Notes: generated by a model from the sequence alone, not told the origin. A stretch of 64,000 nt of DNA from Chitinophagales bacterium (GCA_041392475.1 JAWKLZ010000001.1:2046001-2110000), one strand, 5' to 3'; counted from the stretch's first letter, positions 25,738 through 35,446 are shown. Program-made: numbers and translations.

Positions 25738-26874
25738 TTAACCTTTAATCAACCCATGATAAGCCCCTTCAGTCAAATCGTACCACGGATTCGTCAATTT
25801 CTGAAATGCTTGGTAACTGTCATAAACCTTCCTACTCATTGCATCTCCTTCAACAACTTCTTCTACCACTTCTTTCGCCAAAACCCTAAATTGGTCCAGC
25901 ACATCCTTCGGAAAAGTCCGCATTTTCACCTTTCCTTCCTGCAAAATCTTAGCTAAATACAAGCTATTTTGTCGGTCAAATTCTCCCAACATCCACGCCT
26001 GAATCCGCATCGAAGCCGTAAACAAAGCCTCTTGCAAGTCAGTGGGAAGTTGTTCGTAAGTAGGTTTGTGTATCGTAAATTCGGTTTGACCACTCGGTTC
26101 GTGCCAACCAGGAGAATAGTAGTAAGGCGCAATCTTGTGGAAACCCATCAAATAATCGTGGTAAGGACCGACCCATTCGGTAGCGTCAATGACTCCCTTT
26201 TCTAAATTGGTGTAGATCTCGCTGCCAGCTGTTACCATTGCAGTTGCTCCCGCCTTTTCCAAAACCTTGCCGCCCAGTCCAGGCATCCGCATCTTCAAGC
26301 CTTTGATGTCGGCAATTGAGTTGATTTCTTTCCGAAACCAACCGCCCATTTGTACGCCTGTACTACCGCCCAGAAATGGAATCAGATTGAAAGGTGAGTA
26401 TGCCTCCTTCCACAATTCATAACCATCACTATTGATGAGCCAAGACTGCATCTGCTGGGCGTTCATCCCAAACGGAACTGCCGTAAAAAAAGGAGCCGCC
26501 GCCAATTTTCCCGACCAAAAAAAGGAAGTCCCATTACCCATCTCCACCGTTCCACTTGATACGGCATCAAACACCTCCAAAGCAGGTACCAATTCACCTG
26601 CCCCATATACCTTGATGTCGATTCTTCCATCGGTCAAAACCTTCACCCATTCTGCAAATAGGTTTGCCGACTCCCCCAAAATCGGAAAATTGGGCGGAAA
26701 AGTTGTGACCATTTTCCACTTGTACGATTTGCTTTTGGAAGTGTGAACGTTTGGGGCGATGACGGTTGTATTTGATGGATTTTTGTTATCATCGTCAGAG
26801 CAGGAAGAGGATAGTAAAGTTGAAGCACCGAGTGCGAGTAAGGTGCTTTTTTGAAGGAAAGTTTTTCGGTTCAT
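25738..26874 (-). CDS. TRAP transporter substrate-binding lipoprotein (DctP family)
   Basis: The 378-residue protein starts with a Tat/Sec-like signal and a lipobox (LLSSSC, Cys ~25), so it is probably membrane-anchored. The DctP features are TTFPPNFPILGESANLFAEW, the SGTVEMGNG segment, LKMRMPGLGGKVLEKAG with the conserved Arg that pairs with substrate carboxylates, and EWVGPYHDY. The closest recalled type is the 2-oxoacid/lactate-binding TakP group. No DctQ or DctM permease gene is adjacent, so it works with a distant permease. It lies 67 bases upstream of the broken AAA-ATPase gene. Confidence 0.9.
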   Translation of the reverse strand: MNRKTFLQKSTLLALGASTLLSSSCSDDDNKNPSNTTVIAPNVHTSKSKSYKWKMVTTFPPNFPILGESANLFAEWVKVLTDGRIDIKVYGAGELVPALEVFDAVSSGTVEMGNGTSFFWSGKLAAAPFFTAVPFGMNAQQMQSWLINSDGYELWKEAYSPFNLIPFLGGSTGVQMGGWFRKEINSIADIKGLKMRMPGLGGKVLEKAGATAMVTAGSEIYTNLEKGVIDATEWVGPYHDYLMGFHKIAPYYYSPGWHEPSGQTEFTIHKPTYEQLPTDLQEALFTASMRIQAWMLGEFDRQNSLYLAKILQEGKVKMRTFPKDVLDQFRVLAKEVVEEVVEGDAMSRKVYDSYQAFQKLTNPWYDLTEGAYHGLIKG

Positions 26875-26948
26875 GTTTTGTATATCTTAGAAGATGGAAG
26901 TTGGAACTTTTTAGTCAAAAATTCAAGTGTAAAGAATCTTTTTTAAAA

Positions 26949-26985
26949 ATTGTTGGCAAAGGTTACACTAACCTCTACCAACAAT
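26949..26985. repeat. REP-like hairpin, variant copy D
   Basis: A two-step stem: ATTGTTGG/CCAACAAT outside and AGGTT/AACCT inside, around ACACT. It shares the TTGGCAA-GGTT layout of the RAYT-linked hairpins and lies between the sortilin-like and TRAP genes. Confidence 0.55.
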
Positions 26986-27030
26986 TCCGTTCATCGTCCA
27001 CCATCCAACAAAGCGACCGTCAGCCGTGAA

Positions 27031-30000
27031 CTACTCCAACTCAATCTCTTCCACTTTCTTAAACAAACTATATTCCACCTTATCCACTTCCGCTTGATAT
27101 TCTTTCCACAAACCTGACTCTCCAAAAAAGGCATTGATACGCTCAATAATTGCGGTAATTTCCTTTTTGGTTTTATCAACGGCATACAATGCATTGGATT
27201 GAGGCGCACCATTTGCATTCCCGATAAAAGACAAGGCTCTATACAATTCATTTTGTAGTGTAGGTGTAGCCCCATGAATCCCCTTCAAATCTGTTGGCAA
27301 CATATATACCTTCATCATGTTGGAAATGCTGTCTTTCACAACCTTTGCTTTCTTGCCAATATTTTTTTGGAGTGTATCGACCACTTCTGCAAACTTCAAT
27401 TGTTTGGCCACCATATTCATCGTTTTCTCGGCTTGTTTCAATTGATTAAAACCTTTGGTTGCTTTTTCAATCCACGGAATAAAATCTTTTTCTGCTGCTT
27501 TTTGTGCGGTTACCTGCTCCAAAGTTGTTGTACCTCTTGGGTCTAATTTCACATTGACCGAAGTAGAATCCTTGTAGTCTTTCCAGGACAGAATGACTTT
27601 GTAACTACCCGGCAGTACCCTTCCACCGCTTGGAGGATCGGCATCAGGTTTGGTGTCTTCCCTTGAAGGAAAATGCACGCCATTCTCATTGAAGCCCCAA
27701 AAAATACGGTTCAAGCCCGTGTCAATTTTTGCAGAATAGTTGCGGACAGTATCCCCATTTTCATCAAAAATAGCAATATATACTTTTTTGTCGTCTCGTT
27801 TTTTATCTGTTTTCAAAGAATCCTCCTCCTCTTTTTCAGGATTTGCATCAGCCATATCCATTTTTGAAGTGGAGCTTTTGGCTTTTTTATCTTTGACTTT
27901 GTTATTCTTGCTTTTTTCAGCTTCACTTTTATCCTCTTTTTTGGTTTCCTTCACATTTGCCCAAAAACTAATCATTGCTCCATTACTTTTGTTTTTTCCT
28001 CGGTAATGAGCATCAGCACCAAAACGCACACCATCCACCGAACGAAAACTGACCATATATGCATCAGGAGCTTCAAAAACGTGGAAGTCTTTGTTGAAGA
28101 TGTTTGCATTGTTTTGTGCCAATTCTCGAAGTGGTCGAATGTCGTCCAAAATATAAGCAGCCCGTCCAAAAGTACCGATAATAAGGTCATGTTCGCGTGG
28201 GTGAATCTTCAAATCGGCTGTCGAAACGGAAGGATAATCGTGCATCCATTTGTTCCAAATTGCACCACCGTCAATCGAAACATACAAACCATAATCTGTT
28301 CCCAAAAACAATAATTTGGGTTCAATAGGGTCTTGTACAATCGAAATGGCATGACCTTCTACCTTGTTTTCGTTTACAATTCTTCTCCAAGAACTGCCGT
28401 AGTCAGTAGTATGGTAAACATAAGGCTTCCAATTGTTTCGGCGGTAATCGTTGGCTACAACAAAAGCCTCACCAGCATTTTTCTTTGACACTTCAATTTG
28501 TGGAATCCAGCTACCTTTCGGCAATTCCGTCAAACGGCTCGCCAAATTTGTCCAGTTTTTACCGCCATCTTTCGTCAATTGAAGGTTGCCATCGTCCGTG
28601 CCTACCCAAATCACTTTTTCGTCCACAGGACTGGGCGCAATGGCAATAATGGTGGTGAAATTTTCGGCACGGGTAGCGTCAATTGTTAAACCACCGCTTT
28701 TGGCTTGTTGCTGTTTGGTCGTGTCGTTGGTGGTCAAATCGGGAGAAATAATTTCCCACGTTTTGCCGCAATCCAAACTTTTGTGGAGGAATTGACTTCC
28801 AAAATACACACCGCAATCATGGAAGGGGTTTTGGGCAATACCTGCGTTCCAATTGAAGCGGAGTTCTTTGCCATCGGGGTGATTGGGTTGGATATAGGTA
28901 TCAAATCCCGTTTCTCGGTCATAGTAATATACATTGCCGCCTTGATACATGGCATAACCATAGCGGTTGTTGTCGGGTCTTGGCACGACATCAAAACCAT
29001 CTCCAAATACCAATTCTCTCCAATCACTGTTGCGAATACCGCCTGATTTCCAGGCATAAGCAGGGCCAACCCATGAACCATTGTCTTGCATTCCGCCATA
29101 AATATTGTAGGGAATGTCCATGTCATAATTGATGTGGTAAAATTGTGCCAAAGGTAAATTTTCGACAAAACGCCAATTGTCGCCTCGGTCTTGCGAAATC
29201 GCCATACCGCCATCATTGCCGACCATCAAGTGTTGTGGGTTGTTGGGATTGACCCAAAAAGCGTGGTAATCGGGGTGAACATCGTTGTAAGGAATCAGGG
29301 TTTCAAAGGACTTACCTCCATCTTCGCTCTTGGTGACTACTGAATGAATGCTGTAAATTCGGTTTTCATTTTTGGGATCGACAAAGATGTCGGCATAGTA
29401 AAACGGGCGATTGCCTATATTTTTCGTGCCTATTTCTTTCCATTTGAAGCCGCCATCTTCGCTTATGTAGAGGGCATTTTTTTTGGCTTCAACGAGTGCA
29501 TAGATGATTTTGGGATTGGAGGGCGCAATTGCCAAACCGATTCTACCCAAATCACCTTTTGGAAGTCCGTCTTCATCTGTGCGTTTTTTCCAAGTGTTGC
29601 CGCCATCGAAGGTGATGTACAGTCCCGAACCCTTGCCGCCCGAATTGAAAGTCCATGGTTTGCGGCCATATTCCCACATTGCAGCTACGAGTTTGTTGGG
29701 ATTGGATGGGTCAATGACCAAATCTGCACAGCCCGTTTTTTCATCGACATACAAGATTTGTTTCCAGTTTTTGCCACCATCGGTGGTTTTATAAACACCT
29801 CTTTCCTTGTTTTCGCCCCAAGCCGAACCCAAAGCTGCGACATACACGATGTCGGAATTGTTGGGGTCAATGAGGATGCGGTGAATGAGTTTGGTGTTTT
29901 CCAAACCGAGGTGTTTCCAGTTTTTGCCGCCATCCAAACTTTTGTAAATACCGTTGCCGCTGTTGAGGGAGTTTCGGGGATTCCCTTCTCCTGTTCCTGC

Positions 30001-30315
30001 CCAAATAACGCCTGTATTGGTTTGGTCAATGGCTACTGCCCCAATGGATTGTACGGGTTGGTCGTCAAAAACAGGCTGCCAATGAATGCCATTACTTTCG
30101 GATTTCCAAACGCCTCCTGAGGCTGTGCCAATGAAAATGGTGTTGGGATTGTTCAAATCCACATCTATTGAAGTGACCCGTCCGCTCATACCTGCGGGGC
30201 CGATACTCCTCATTTTCATACCCTTCAATTGTTTTTTGATGTCAATTTTTTGGGCTTGGATTTCTGATGAGAAGAGAGTTACTATGAATAGTAAAGAGAG
30301 TAAAATAAATCGCAT
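27031..30315 (-). CDS. Sortilin/VPS10-like beta-propeller secreted protein
   Basis: A 1094-residue protein with a signal peptide (~1-21, ending EIQA) and the MRSIGPAGMSGRVTSIDVD opening typical of Bacteroidota proteins annotated as glycosyl hydrolase or sortilin-like. At least seven BNR/Asp-box motifs are visible (for example SLDGGKNW, TTDGGKNW, TFDGGNTW, SEDGGKSF, TKDGGKNW), building one or two large propellers up to ~residue 750. A Lys/Glu-rich low-complexity insert follows (~815-870), then an Ig-like FWGFNENGVHFPSRE region and a helical end. No T9SS domain is seen. Catalytic activity is not established for this group; a peptide- or glycan-binding role is as likely. Confidence 0.85.
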   Translation of the reverse strand: MRFILLSLLFIVTLFSSEIQAQKIDIKKQLKGMKMRSIGPAGMSGRVTSIDVDLNNPNTIFIGTASGGVWKSESNGIHWQPVFDDQPVQSIGAVAIDQTNTGVIWAGTGEGNPRNSLNSGNGIYKSLDGGKNWKHLGLENTKLIHRILIDPNNSDIVYVAALGSAWGENKERGVYKTTDGGKNWKQILYVDEKTGCADLVIDPSNPNKLVAAMWEYGRKPWTFNSGGKGSGLYITFDGGNTWKKRTDEDGLPKGDLGRIGLAIAPSNPKIIYALVEAKKNALYISEDGGFKWKEIGTKNIGNRPFYYADIFVDPKNENRIYSIHSVVTKSEDGGKSFETLIPYNDVHPDYHAFWVNPNNPQHLMVGNDGGMAISQDRGDNWRFVENLPLAQFYHINYDMDIPYNIYGGMQDNGSWVGPAYAWKSGGIRNSDWRELVFGDGFDVVPRPDNNRYGYAMYQGGNVYYYDRETGFDTYIQPNHPDGKELRFNWNAGIAQNPFHDCGVYFGSQFLHKSLDCGKTWEIISPDLTTNDTTKQQQAKSGGLTIDATRAENFTTIIAIAPSPVDEKVIWVGTDDGNLQLTKDGGKNWTNLASRLTELPKGSWIPQIEVSKKNAGEAFVVANDYRRNNWKPYVYHTTDYGSSWRRIVNENKVEGHAISIVQDPIEPKLLFLGTDYGLYVSIDGGAIWNKWMHDYPSVSTADLKIHPREHDLIIGTFGRAAYILDDIRPLRELAQNNANIFNKDFHVFEAPDAYMVSFRSVDGVRFGADAHYRGKNKSNGAMISFWANVKETKKEDKSEAEKSKNNKVKDKKAKSSTSKMDMADANPEKEEEDSLKTDKKRDDKKVYIAIFDENGDTVRNYSAKIDTGLNRIFWGFNENGVHFPSREDTKPDADPPSGGRVLPGSYKVILSWKDYKDSTSVNVKLDPRGTTTLEQVTAQKAAEKDFIPWIEKATKGFNQLKQAEKTMNMVAKQLKFAEVVDTLQKNIGKKAKVVKDSISNMMKVYMLPTDLKGIHGATPTLQNELYRALSFIGNANGAPQSNALYAVDKTKKEITAIIERINAFFGESGLWKEYQAEVDKVEYSLFKKVEEIELE

Positions 30316-30503
30316 AGTTTGGTAATTGCTTGTTTTTGGAAAATGGCTTCAAAGATAGGTAATTGAAGGGAATTGAGGCAGGAGAGAAGTTTGGTTTTTT
30401 GTGCTAATATTATCAGTCAAATGATTTCTATAGAAAATTAAACAATACCGACTGGAAACCATCAAATAGACACAACGTAGAAGAAATATATAAACCTTCT
30501 TTT

Positions 30504-30511
30504 ATTTTTGA
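30504..30511 (+). promoter_or_regulatory. Candidate -7 box for the DUF4419 gene
   Basis: TATTTTTG fits TAnnTTTG, 28 bases before the ATG at 30539. Confidence 0.4.
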
Positions 30512-30538
30512 AAAAAATCAATCAACAAACCTATCTAA

Positions 30539-31765
30539 ATGAAAATTCACTCCGTTGCTACCATCATTTTTTTTCTCACTTTGCTCCTTCAATTGCCGAT
30601 TTCGGCGCAAACTACCTTTGAAGTGTGTGATGTGGAATTGGCAGAAGAATTGTTGCCTGAAAGAAGCTATCATGAAATCATGAAAGCTCGAATGGTGGAA
30701 AACAGGAATATCCTAAGTAAAGAGGACCGCTTCAAACAAGACTTAAATCGTGAATTGTTGGCGTTTCCACAGAGAAGTGAGTCCTTGATAACCAGCTACA
30801 ACCATCCCTTTGCGGCAGCTATACAGTTGGCGTATGCCCAACACCGTCCATTGACTTTTTCACCCGATATGGTTTGGATGTTGATTTGTCAAGGTTTTGC
30901 TAAGCATGTGGATTTGAATAGCGAAGCATTGCGGCACCATTTTGTGAGGCACGAAGGCAAGAAAAACATCAACATAAAACGTAACTACTTGATGGCAAAT
31001 AGTGTGGGTTATTGGGAAAACATTTTGGCGGAGTTCAGCGATTCTATCCGAAACCATGTAGGTACCAAAATGCATGACTTGGCTACCAATCACTTTTCGA
31101 CGACGAGTTCAATTGAAACAACTGCTTTTGAAGTCACCTTGATGGATGCTATGAGCAGCTATTTCGATTACAGTGTGGGCATTACCTGCGGTATTCCTTC
31201 GGTGACTTTGGAGGGCACGGTAGAAGATTGGGAAAAGGTGGAACGGGATTTTGAGCAATTGGCGGAATATGATTTGGAGTGGTGGGTCAATGATTTGATG
31301 CCTATTTTACACCAATTCACCCAAGCTGCAAAAGGGGAAGTGGACAAAGAATTTTGGGGTAAAATATACGACTACCGACATTTTGAGAGGGGGATGTGCG
31401 GTAGTCCAAATGGTTCTATAACAGGTTGGATGGTGAAGTTTTTCCCTTACTTGAATGATGATAGCAAAAACTCCTTGATAGGAATGGATTTGGGAAAATA
31501 CAGTGAGCAAATCTCCAATCAGAAAGAATATCAATCTGGTCAAGTGGTATTGGAATTGTCTGATTTTCCGCAAGGACTCTCCAAAGCTGATTTTGTATTG
31601 AACAACAATGGAGACAAAAGCAAAATGGAATTTTTGGCGGGTTTTGTGGGGATTGGTCAAGATGCGGTAACCAAGACCCTTCGACCCGAAATCAATTGGG
31701 GTGTGGTAGATAGTGGTCGAGAACCGACATCGGAGGAATTGTCAGATAAGAGTAGGAATAAGTAA
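30539..31765 (+). CDS. DUF4419 domain protein, secreted
   Basis: The 408-residue protein has a signal peptide (~1-24, ending PISAQ) and a DUF4419 domain over most of its length. Hallmarks are SYNHPFAAAIQLAYAQHRPL, SPDMVWMLICQGFAKHV and the later ITCGIPSVTLEGTVEDWEKV. The W..L...Q.F..H motif and the CGIP-TLEGTxxDW motif define the family. Function is unknown; in fungi and bacteria it is found as a stand-alone domain. It is divergently transcribed from the sortilin-like gene. Confidence 0.87.
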   Translation: MKIHSVATIIFFLTLLLQLPISAQTTFEVCDVELAEELLPERSYHEIMKARMVENRNILSKEDRFKQDLNRELLAFPQRSESLITSYNHPFAAAIQLAYAQHRPLTFSPDMVWMLICQGFAKHVDLNSEALRHHFVRHEGKKNINIKRNYLMANSVGYWENILAEFSDSIRNHVGTKMHDLATNHFSTTSSIETTAFEVTLMDAMSSYFDYSVGITCGIPSVTLEGTVEDWEKVERDFEQLAEYDLEWWVNDLMPILHQFTQAAKGEVDKEFWGKIYDYRHFERGMCGSPNGSITGWMVKFFPYLNDDSKNSLIGMDLGKYSEQISNQKEYQSGQVVLELSDFPQGLSKADFVLNNNGDKSKMEFLAGFVGIGQDAVTKTLRPEINWGVVDSGREPTSEELSDKSRNK

Positions 31766-31804
31766 AACAGCATATTCATCTGCGTAATCCCCTCAATCTG
31801 CGAT

Positions 31805-32362
31805 TTATTTTTTGCTATCAATCGCCTCCTTAATTTTCGCCGCCATTTCATAATCCTCGTTTTCTAAGACCTCTTCAAGTATTTGATTCAGTTCTGCAAT
31901 TGAGTAGTCGGACAGCTCTTTTTCTTTATTAGAAGAAATGCTGTCTGCAATTTCCAATTCTATGCCCGCTTCTTGTAGGATGGCTTCAGTAGTGAAAATT
32001 GGACAGGCAAAACGCACTGCCATCGCAATAGCATCTGAAGATCGTGCATCAATCTCTAAGACACTTTCATCCGATTTTCTACCTATCAAAGTAGCGTGGA
32101 ACACTCCGCTTTCCATTTTAGAAATAAAAACTTCGGTTAACCTCACCCCCGCAGCATCAAGCGTATTTTTGAACAAGTCATGTGTCATCGGTCGGCTCGG
32201 TTGTCTTTGTTGGAGCGAAGACGCAATAGCCTGTGCTTCAAAAGGCCCAATGATGATGGGTAAACGTCGTAAATCATTCGATGCTTCCAAAATAATGGCA
32301 AAATTGCCATGATTGGATTCACTATTTGCTAAAGCAACGATATTTAGTTCAATTTTTTTCAT
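31805..32362 (-). CDS. Bifunctional nuclease family protein (DUF151) with UVR motif
   Basis: The 185-residue protein has the DUF151/BFN domain (~1-135): ELNIVALANS, LPIIIGPFEAQAI, and VLEIDARSSDAIAMAVR with the conserved ARSSDAIALA-type motif. A C-terminal UVR-like helix pair, LNQILEEVLENEDYEMAAKIKEAI, follows. Homologues have weak nuclease activity or stress roles, and the family is nearly universal in Bacteroidota. It converges with the DUF4419 gene, 39 bases away. Confidence 0.9.
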   Translation of the reverse strand: MKKIELNIVALANSESNHGNFAIILEASNDLRRLPIIIGPFEAQAIASSLQQRQPSRPMTHDLFKNTLDAAGVRLTEVFISKMESGVFHATLIGRKSDESVLEIDARSSDAIAMAVRFACPIFTTEAILQEAGIELEIADSISSNKEKELSDYSIAELNQILEEVLENEDYEMAAKIKEAIDSKK

Positions 32363-32550
32363 TGTGATTGTATGTCCGATTTAATAAGGATTGCCAACAA
32401 AATAAATACCACATTTGAGGTGGTAACTTTTGAAGTCTAAATTTTTCATTCATTGCAAAATTAGTTTTCTTGATTGCGAAGTTACACTTAAATATTGAAG
32501 TGATTAAGGGAAAAAATTGAGAAGTCTTTTGATATAAGCTAACTCAAGTC

Positions 32551-32637
32551 ATAAAATTCATCATCCATTGGATAAACGTTGAAACTAAGTCAGTATAAAC
32601 CAAATTCTTAAAAGCCTTCATCTGATGAATAGAAAAA
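32551..32637. repeat. Dispersed hairpin repeat, ATTCATC family, copy 1
   Basis: The outer arms ATTCATCATCC and TTCATCTGATGAAT enclose a segment containing GTATAAACCAAATTCTT. A similar element lies between ccmE and ccmF (42371-42439), also followed by TTTTTGCAGCG. Confidence 0.55.
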
Positions 32638-32852
32638 CCCCAAATTACACACTTACTTTTTGCAGCGTTTCAAAGCAAGTAAGTGAATACAATCAAACCC
32701 ATTTGAATGTTTTGGTTGTTGGTAGTTTTTTGGTAAAAATATGTGTTGAATGGTTAGATAAGGAACGCATAAAAAATAAGTTCCCGATTTAGACTTTTGT
32801 AGTTTCATTGTAAAAATGTATGGTTCTGTGACAATTTTTGTGGAAGCAATAA

Positions 32853-32935
32853 AGACTTCGGATGTTTCATTTTATAAGAAGTTAATTTTTAGCGAAATAG
32901 TTTTTGATTTTGTAAGCGGCAAACTTCCGAAGTCT
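32853..32935. repeat. Dispersed hairpin repeat, AGACTTT family, copy 2
   Basis: The arms AGACTTCGGATGTTT and AAACTTCCGAAGTCT pair at 14 of 15 positions. A 68-codon frame across it (32816-33022) is an accident of the repeat. A similar single arm (TTTAGACTTTTGTAGTTT) lies just before it, at about 32790. Apart from the repeats listed, the gap 32363-33252 shows no gene. Confidence 0.75.
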
Positions 32936-33084
32936 CAAATCACAGATTTTGTCAAAGAACCAAATGTATTTAGACTTTGGACGAAAGAAGTAGGAAGTAA
33001 GATGCAAGATATAAAAATTTGATAATCAAAATTTTAACTCATTGACATGATTGGGTGCAAATAATTGGATATTAATTAATTAAA

Positions 33085-33131
33085 TTCTTACTTCTTACTT
33101 CTTACTTCTTACTTCTTACTTCTTACTTCTT
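33085..33131. repeat. Heptanucleotide microsatellite (CTTACTT)n
   Basis: About 6.5 direct copies of CTTACTT lie ~120 bases upstream of the NRDE gene start. Heptamer arrays can change length by slippage and could alter promoter spacing here. Confidence 0.9.
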
Positions 33132-33252
33132 GCATCTTTGCTCCTTCGTCCAAAGTCTTCGTATCAATTTAGGAAGTTATTTTTTCGTTGTTGCTAATAC
33201 CAAAATCACCAAAAAATACAATAATATTGCATCCAATAAATTTTCATATTTT

Positions 33253-34059
33253 ATGTGCCTAATCATTTTTGCTTACAAAGTACATCCAAAATATCCACTT
33301 ATCATTTCTGCCAACCGTGATGAGTTTTATGAGCGTCCGACTGCCAAAGCTCATTGGTGGGAATCACATCCCAATCTATTGGCAGGCAAAGACTTGAAAG
33401 GTGGAGGAACATGGTTGGGGGTATCGAAGTCAGGTAGATTTGCGGCATTGACCAATTACCGAGACCTACAACATATCCGAACCGATGCGCCGACTCGTGG
33501 TGCTTTGGTGACAGATTTTTTGGTAAACGACGATGTATCTGCAATGGAATACCTTCATTCTATACCGAACGATGAAGCCTACAATGGCTATAATTTGCTG
33601 TTGTACGAAAACGAAAAACTTTTTTGGCACTCCAATGTCAGTGGTGAAAGTCGACAATTGAAGGCAGGGATTTATGGGGTCAGCAATGCCTTGTTGGATA
33701 CACCCTGGCCCAAAGTGGAGAACGGCAAAGCTTTTTTGAAGGATTTATTGACACAAAATTCTGATATCTTTGAAGTAGAAAAAGCGTTTGACTATCTAAA
33801 AAATACAAACAAACCAAACGATAAGGAACTGCCCGATACAGGCGTTGGAATCGAATTGGAACGCTTATTATCTCCTTTGTATATCCAAAGTCCAAAGTAC
33901 GGAACTCGATGTTCCACAGTGGTTTTGGTGGATGTAGAGGGGCGTATTCGATTTGAAGAGAGGGTGTATGGAGAAGAAGGTGAGGGGGAGGTTTTTGAAG
34001 TTCTGATTGTAACGTTTTGCTGTGATAATAAAAAAGCCACTGAAAAAGCTTATGTTTAA
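33253..34059 (+). CDS. NRDE/TANGO2-family protein with IS-altered 3' end
   Basis: The start at 33253 gives MCLIIFAYKVHPKYPLIISANRDE: Cys2 becomes N-terminal after Met removal, and the NRDE motif names the family. Further hallmarks are GKDLKGGGTWLGVSKSGRFAALTNYRD and RGALVTDFL. The ancestral protein ended after VFEV (34002): joining the original flank across the IS gives TGA immediately, for 250 residues. Now the frame runs 18 codons into the IS and stops at 34059. TANGO2 homologues are linked to haem or membrane lipid handling; the bacterial role is unsettled. The short added tail probably leaves it functional. Confidence 0.9.
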   Translation: MCLIIFAYKVHPKYPLIISANRDEFYERPTAKAHWWESHPNLLAGKDLKGGGTWLGVSKSGRFAALTNYRDLQHIRTDAPTRGALVTDFLVNDDVSAMEYLHSIPNDEAYNGYNLLLYENEKLFWHSNVSGESRQLKAGIYGVSNALLDTPWPKVENGKAFLKDLLTQNSDIFEVEKAFDYLKNTNKPNDKELPDTGVGIELERLLSPLYIQSPKYGTRCSTVVLVDVEGRIRFEERVYGEEGEGEVFEVLIVTFCCDNKKATEKAYV

Positions 34060-35330
34060 AGTACGAACCAAACAAGTGCAAATTCAATGGCATCTCAAAT
34101 TAACAAAAATTGTACGATTGTATTACCGATTTTGGAAAATAAATACGATTCATTTTTAAACGACCCAAAAATAGCTCGCCAAATAATTAGCGAAATATGG
34201 GCAACAAGCCCCGAGTTATTTCCTGCACAAATGACTAAAGGTTATGTGCTTAACGGCAAAACTCGGCCGTCGAAAAAAATGAATATCCAAATGCGAAAAA
34301 TAAAAGTAGCGGGACAAAATTATCAAATACGCCCAAGTTTCATTCTGCCTTATTGCAGAGCGAAGACGTATATAGCTTCTAAAGGCTTGTTCTTAAAGCG
34401 GTTCGGTGTTCCTTTCTGGGCATTGGCATTTGCTTTTGGATACAATGCGATGTGGTGCATTCGCCTCTATAATTGTTTTAGTGATTATAGCATTGTAGGC
34501 ACAACCATCCATGACCCAGAAAAATTACCTTCCGATATTTTAGCAGATGAACACCATGTAAAAATACAAGGTAAAAAAGCTTATGTGGCTACAACTGTGG
34601 GACAAAACTGTTTTTTAGGTATGGAAGTTTCTTCTGGCGCAGATGCGGATTCTTTGGAAGAAGCTTATGGTGTATTCAAACAAAGCAGAGGATGTGTCAT
34701 CTGACTACCAACCTAATACAGTAAATACAGATGGGTGGACAGCTACACAGAACGCATGGCAAAAACTCTATCCAAATATTCAAGTCATTGAATGTTTCTT
34801 ACACGCCTTTCTAAAAATTAGAGACAGAGCTACAAAAAAGATTCAAGACTATTTCAATACAGCAGCAGATAAGGTGTGGAAGGCTTATCGAACTACTTCA
34901 AAAAGACAATTCGCACAACATATAAGAAGGCTTCGGGAATGGACAGCTAAGAATGTGCCTTCCTGCCCCATGAAAGATAATATTCTTAAACTCTGTAAAA
35001 AGAAAAACAAGTGGTTAGCACATTTTGACTTTCCCAAAGCACACAAAACCTCCAACATGATAGATAGATCCATGAGGGCAATGAATAGACATGCCAACAA
35101 CTCCCAAATGTTTCATGGAGATATACTTAGCACTACTCATAATTTCAGAGCTTTTGCCCTTCTTCATAATTTTTCACCCTCTTGTTTACAGGCTTGGGAT
35201 GAATCAGCTGTCTTAATCAGTCCTGCGGCAAGACTCAACGGATTTGTCTATCATCATGACTGGTTACAGAATTTGTTAATCGCGGCTTCGTTAGGAGGAT
35301 ATCGAAATCACAGCAATCCGTTATAATCAG
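34003..35330 (+). mobile_element. Insertion sequence, copy 2 (1328 bp)
   Basis: It is nearly identical to 23248-24577 but opposite in orientation and two bases shorter because of a deletion in the transposase gene. The left flank is GAAGTT (33997-34002) and the right flank is CAATTTTG (35331-35338). Each matches the flank on the far side of copy 1, not each other. Confidence 0.95.
34087..35326 (+). pseudogene. Frameshifted transposase of IS copy 2
   Basis: It is identical in order to the 413-residue transposase at 23252-24493. Where the intact copy reads CAAGAAGCAG, this one reads CAAAGCAG near 34684, a 2-base loss. Translation from 34087 stops at 34704 after 205 residues, separating D154 from D216. 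A separate difference is WWYRLYN versus WCIRLYN. It is inactive unless frameshifting restores it. Confidence 0.92.
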
Positions 35331-35446
35331 CAATTTTGAAGTAGATTGGCGAGAGGAACATTTTGTGAGTTTGTTGTATTATTTGGGATTTTTGACCATC
35401 AAAGGAAGTAGTCTTGACGGCTTGATATTTACGATTCCCAATTTTG
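35331..35446 (+). pseudogene. AAA-ATPase/PD-(D/E)XK protein, middle fragment between two IS elements
   Basis: The reading NFEVDWREEHFVSLLYYLGF then LTIKGSSLDGLIFTIPNF is the linker typical between the ATPase and nuclease parts of this family. It begins with the CAATTTTG duplication left by the first IS and ends with another CAATTTTG at 35439-35446, where the ISKra4-like element entered. Removing both elements joins 24578-25670 (minus strand), 35339-35446 and 36781-37322 in one frame. Confidence 0.92.

Noticed and set aside
32816..33022. 68-codon plus-strand ORF
   Set aside because: It spans a dispersed hairpin repeat whose relative at 59163 is not open; the reading frame is a by-product of the repeat.
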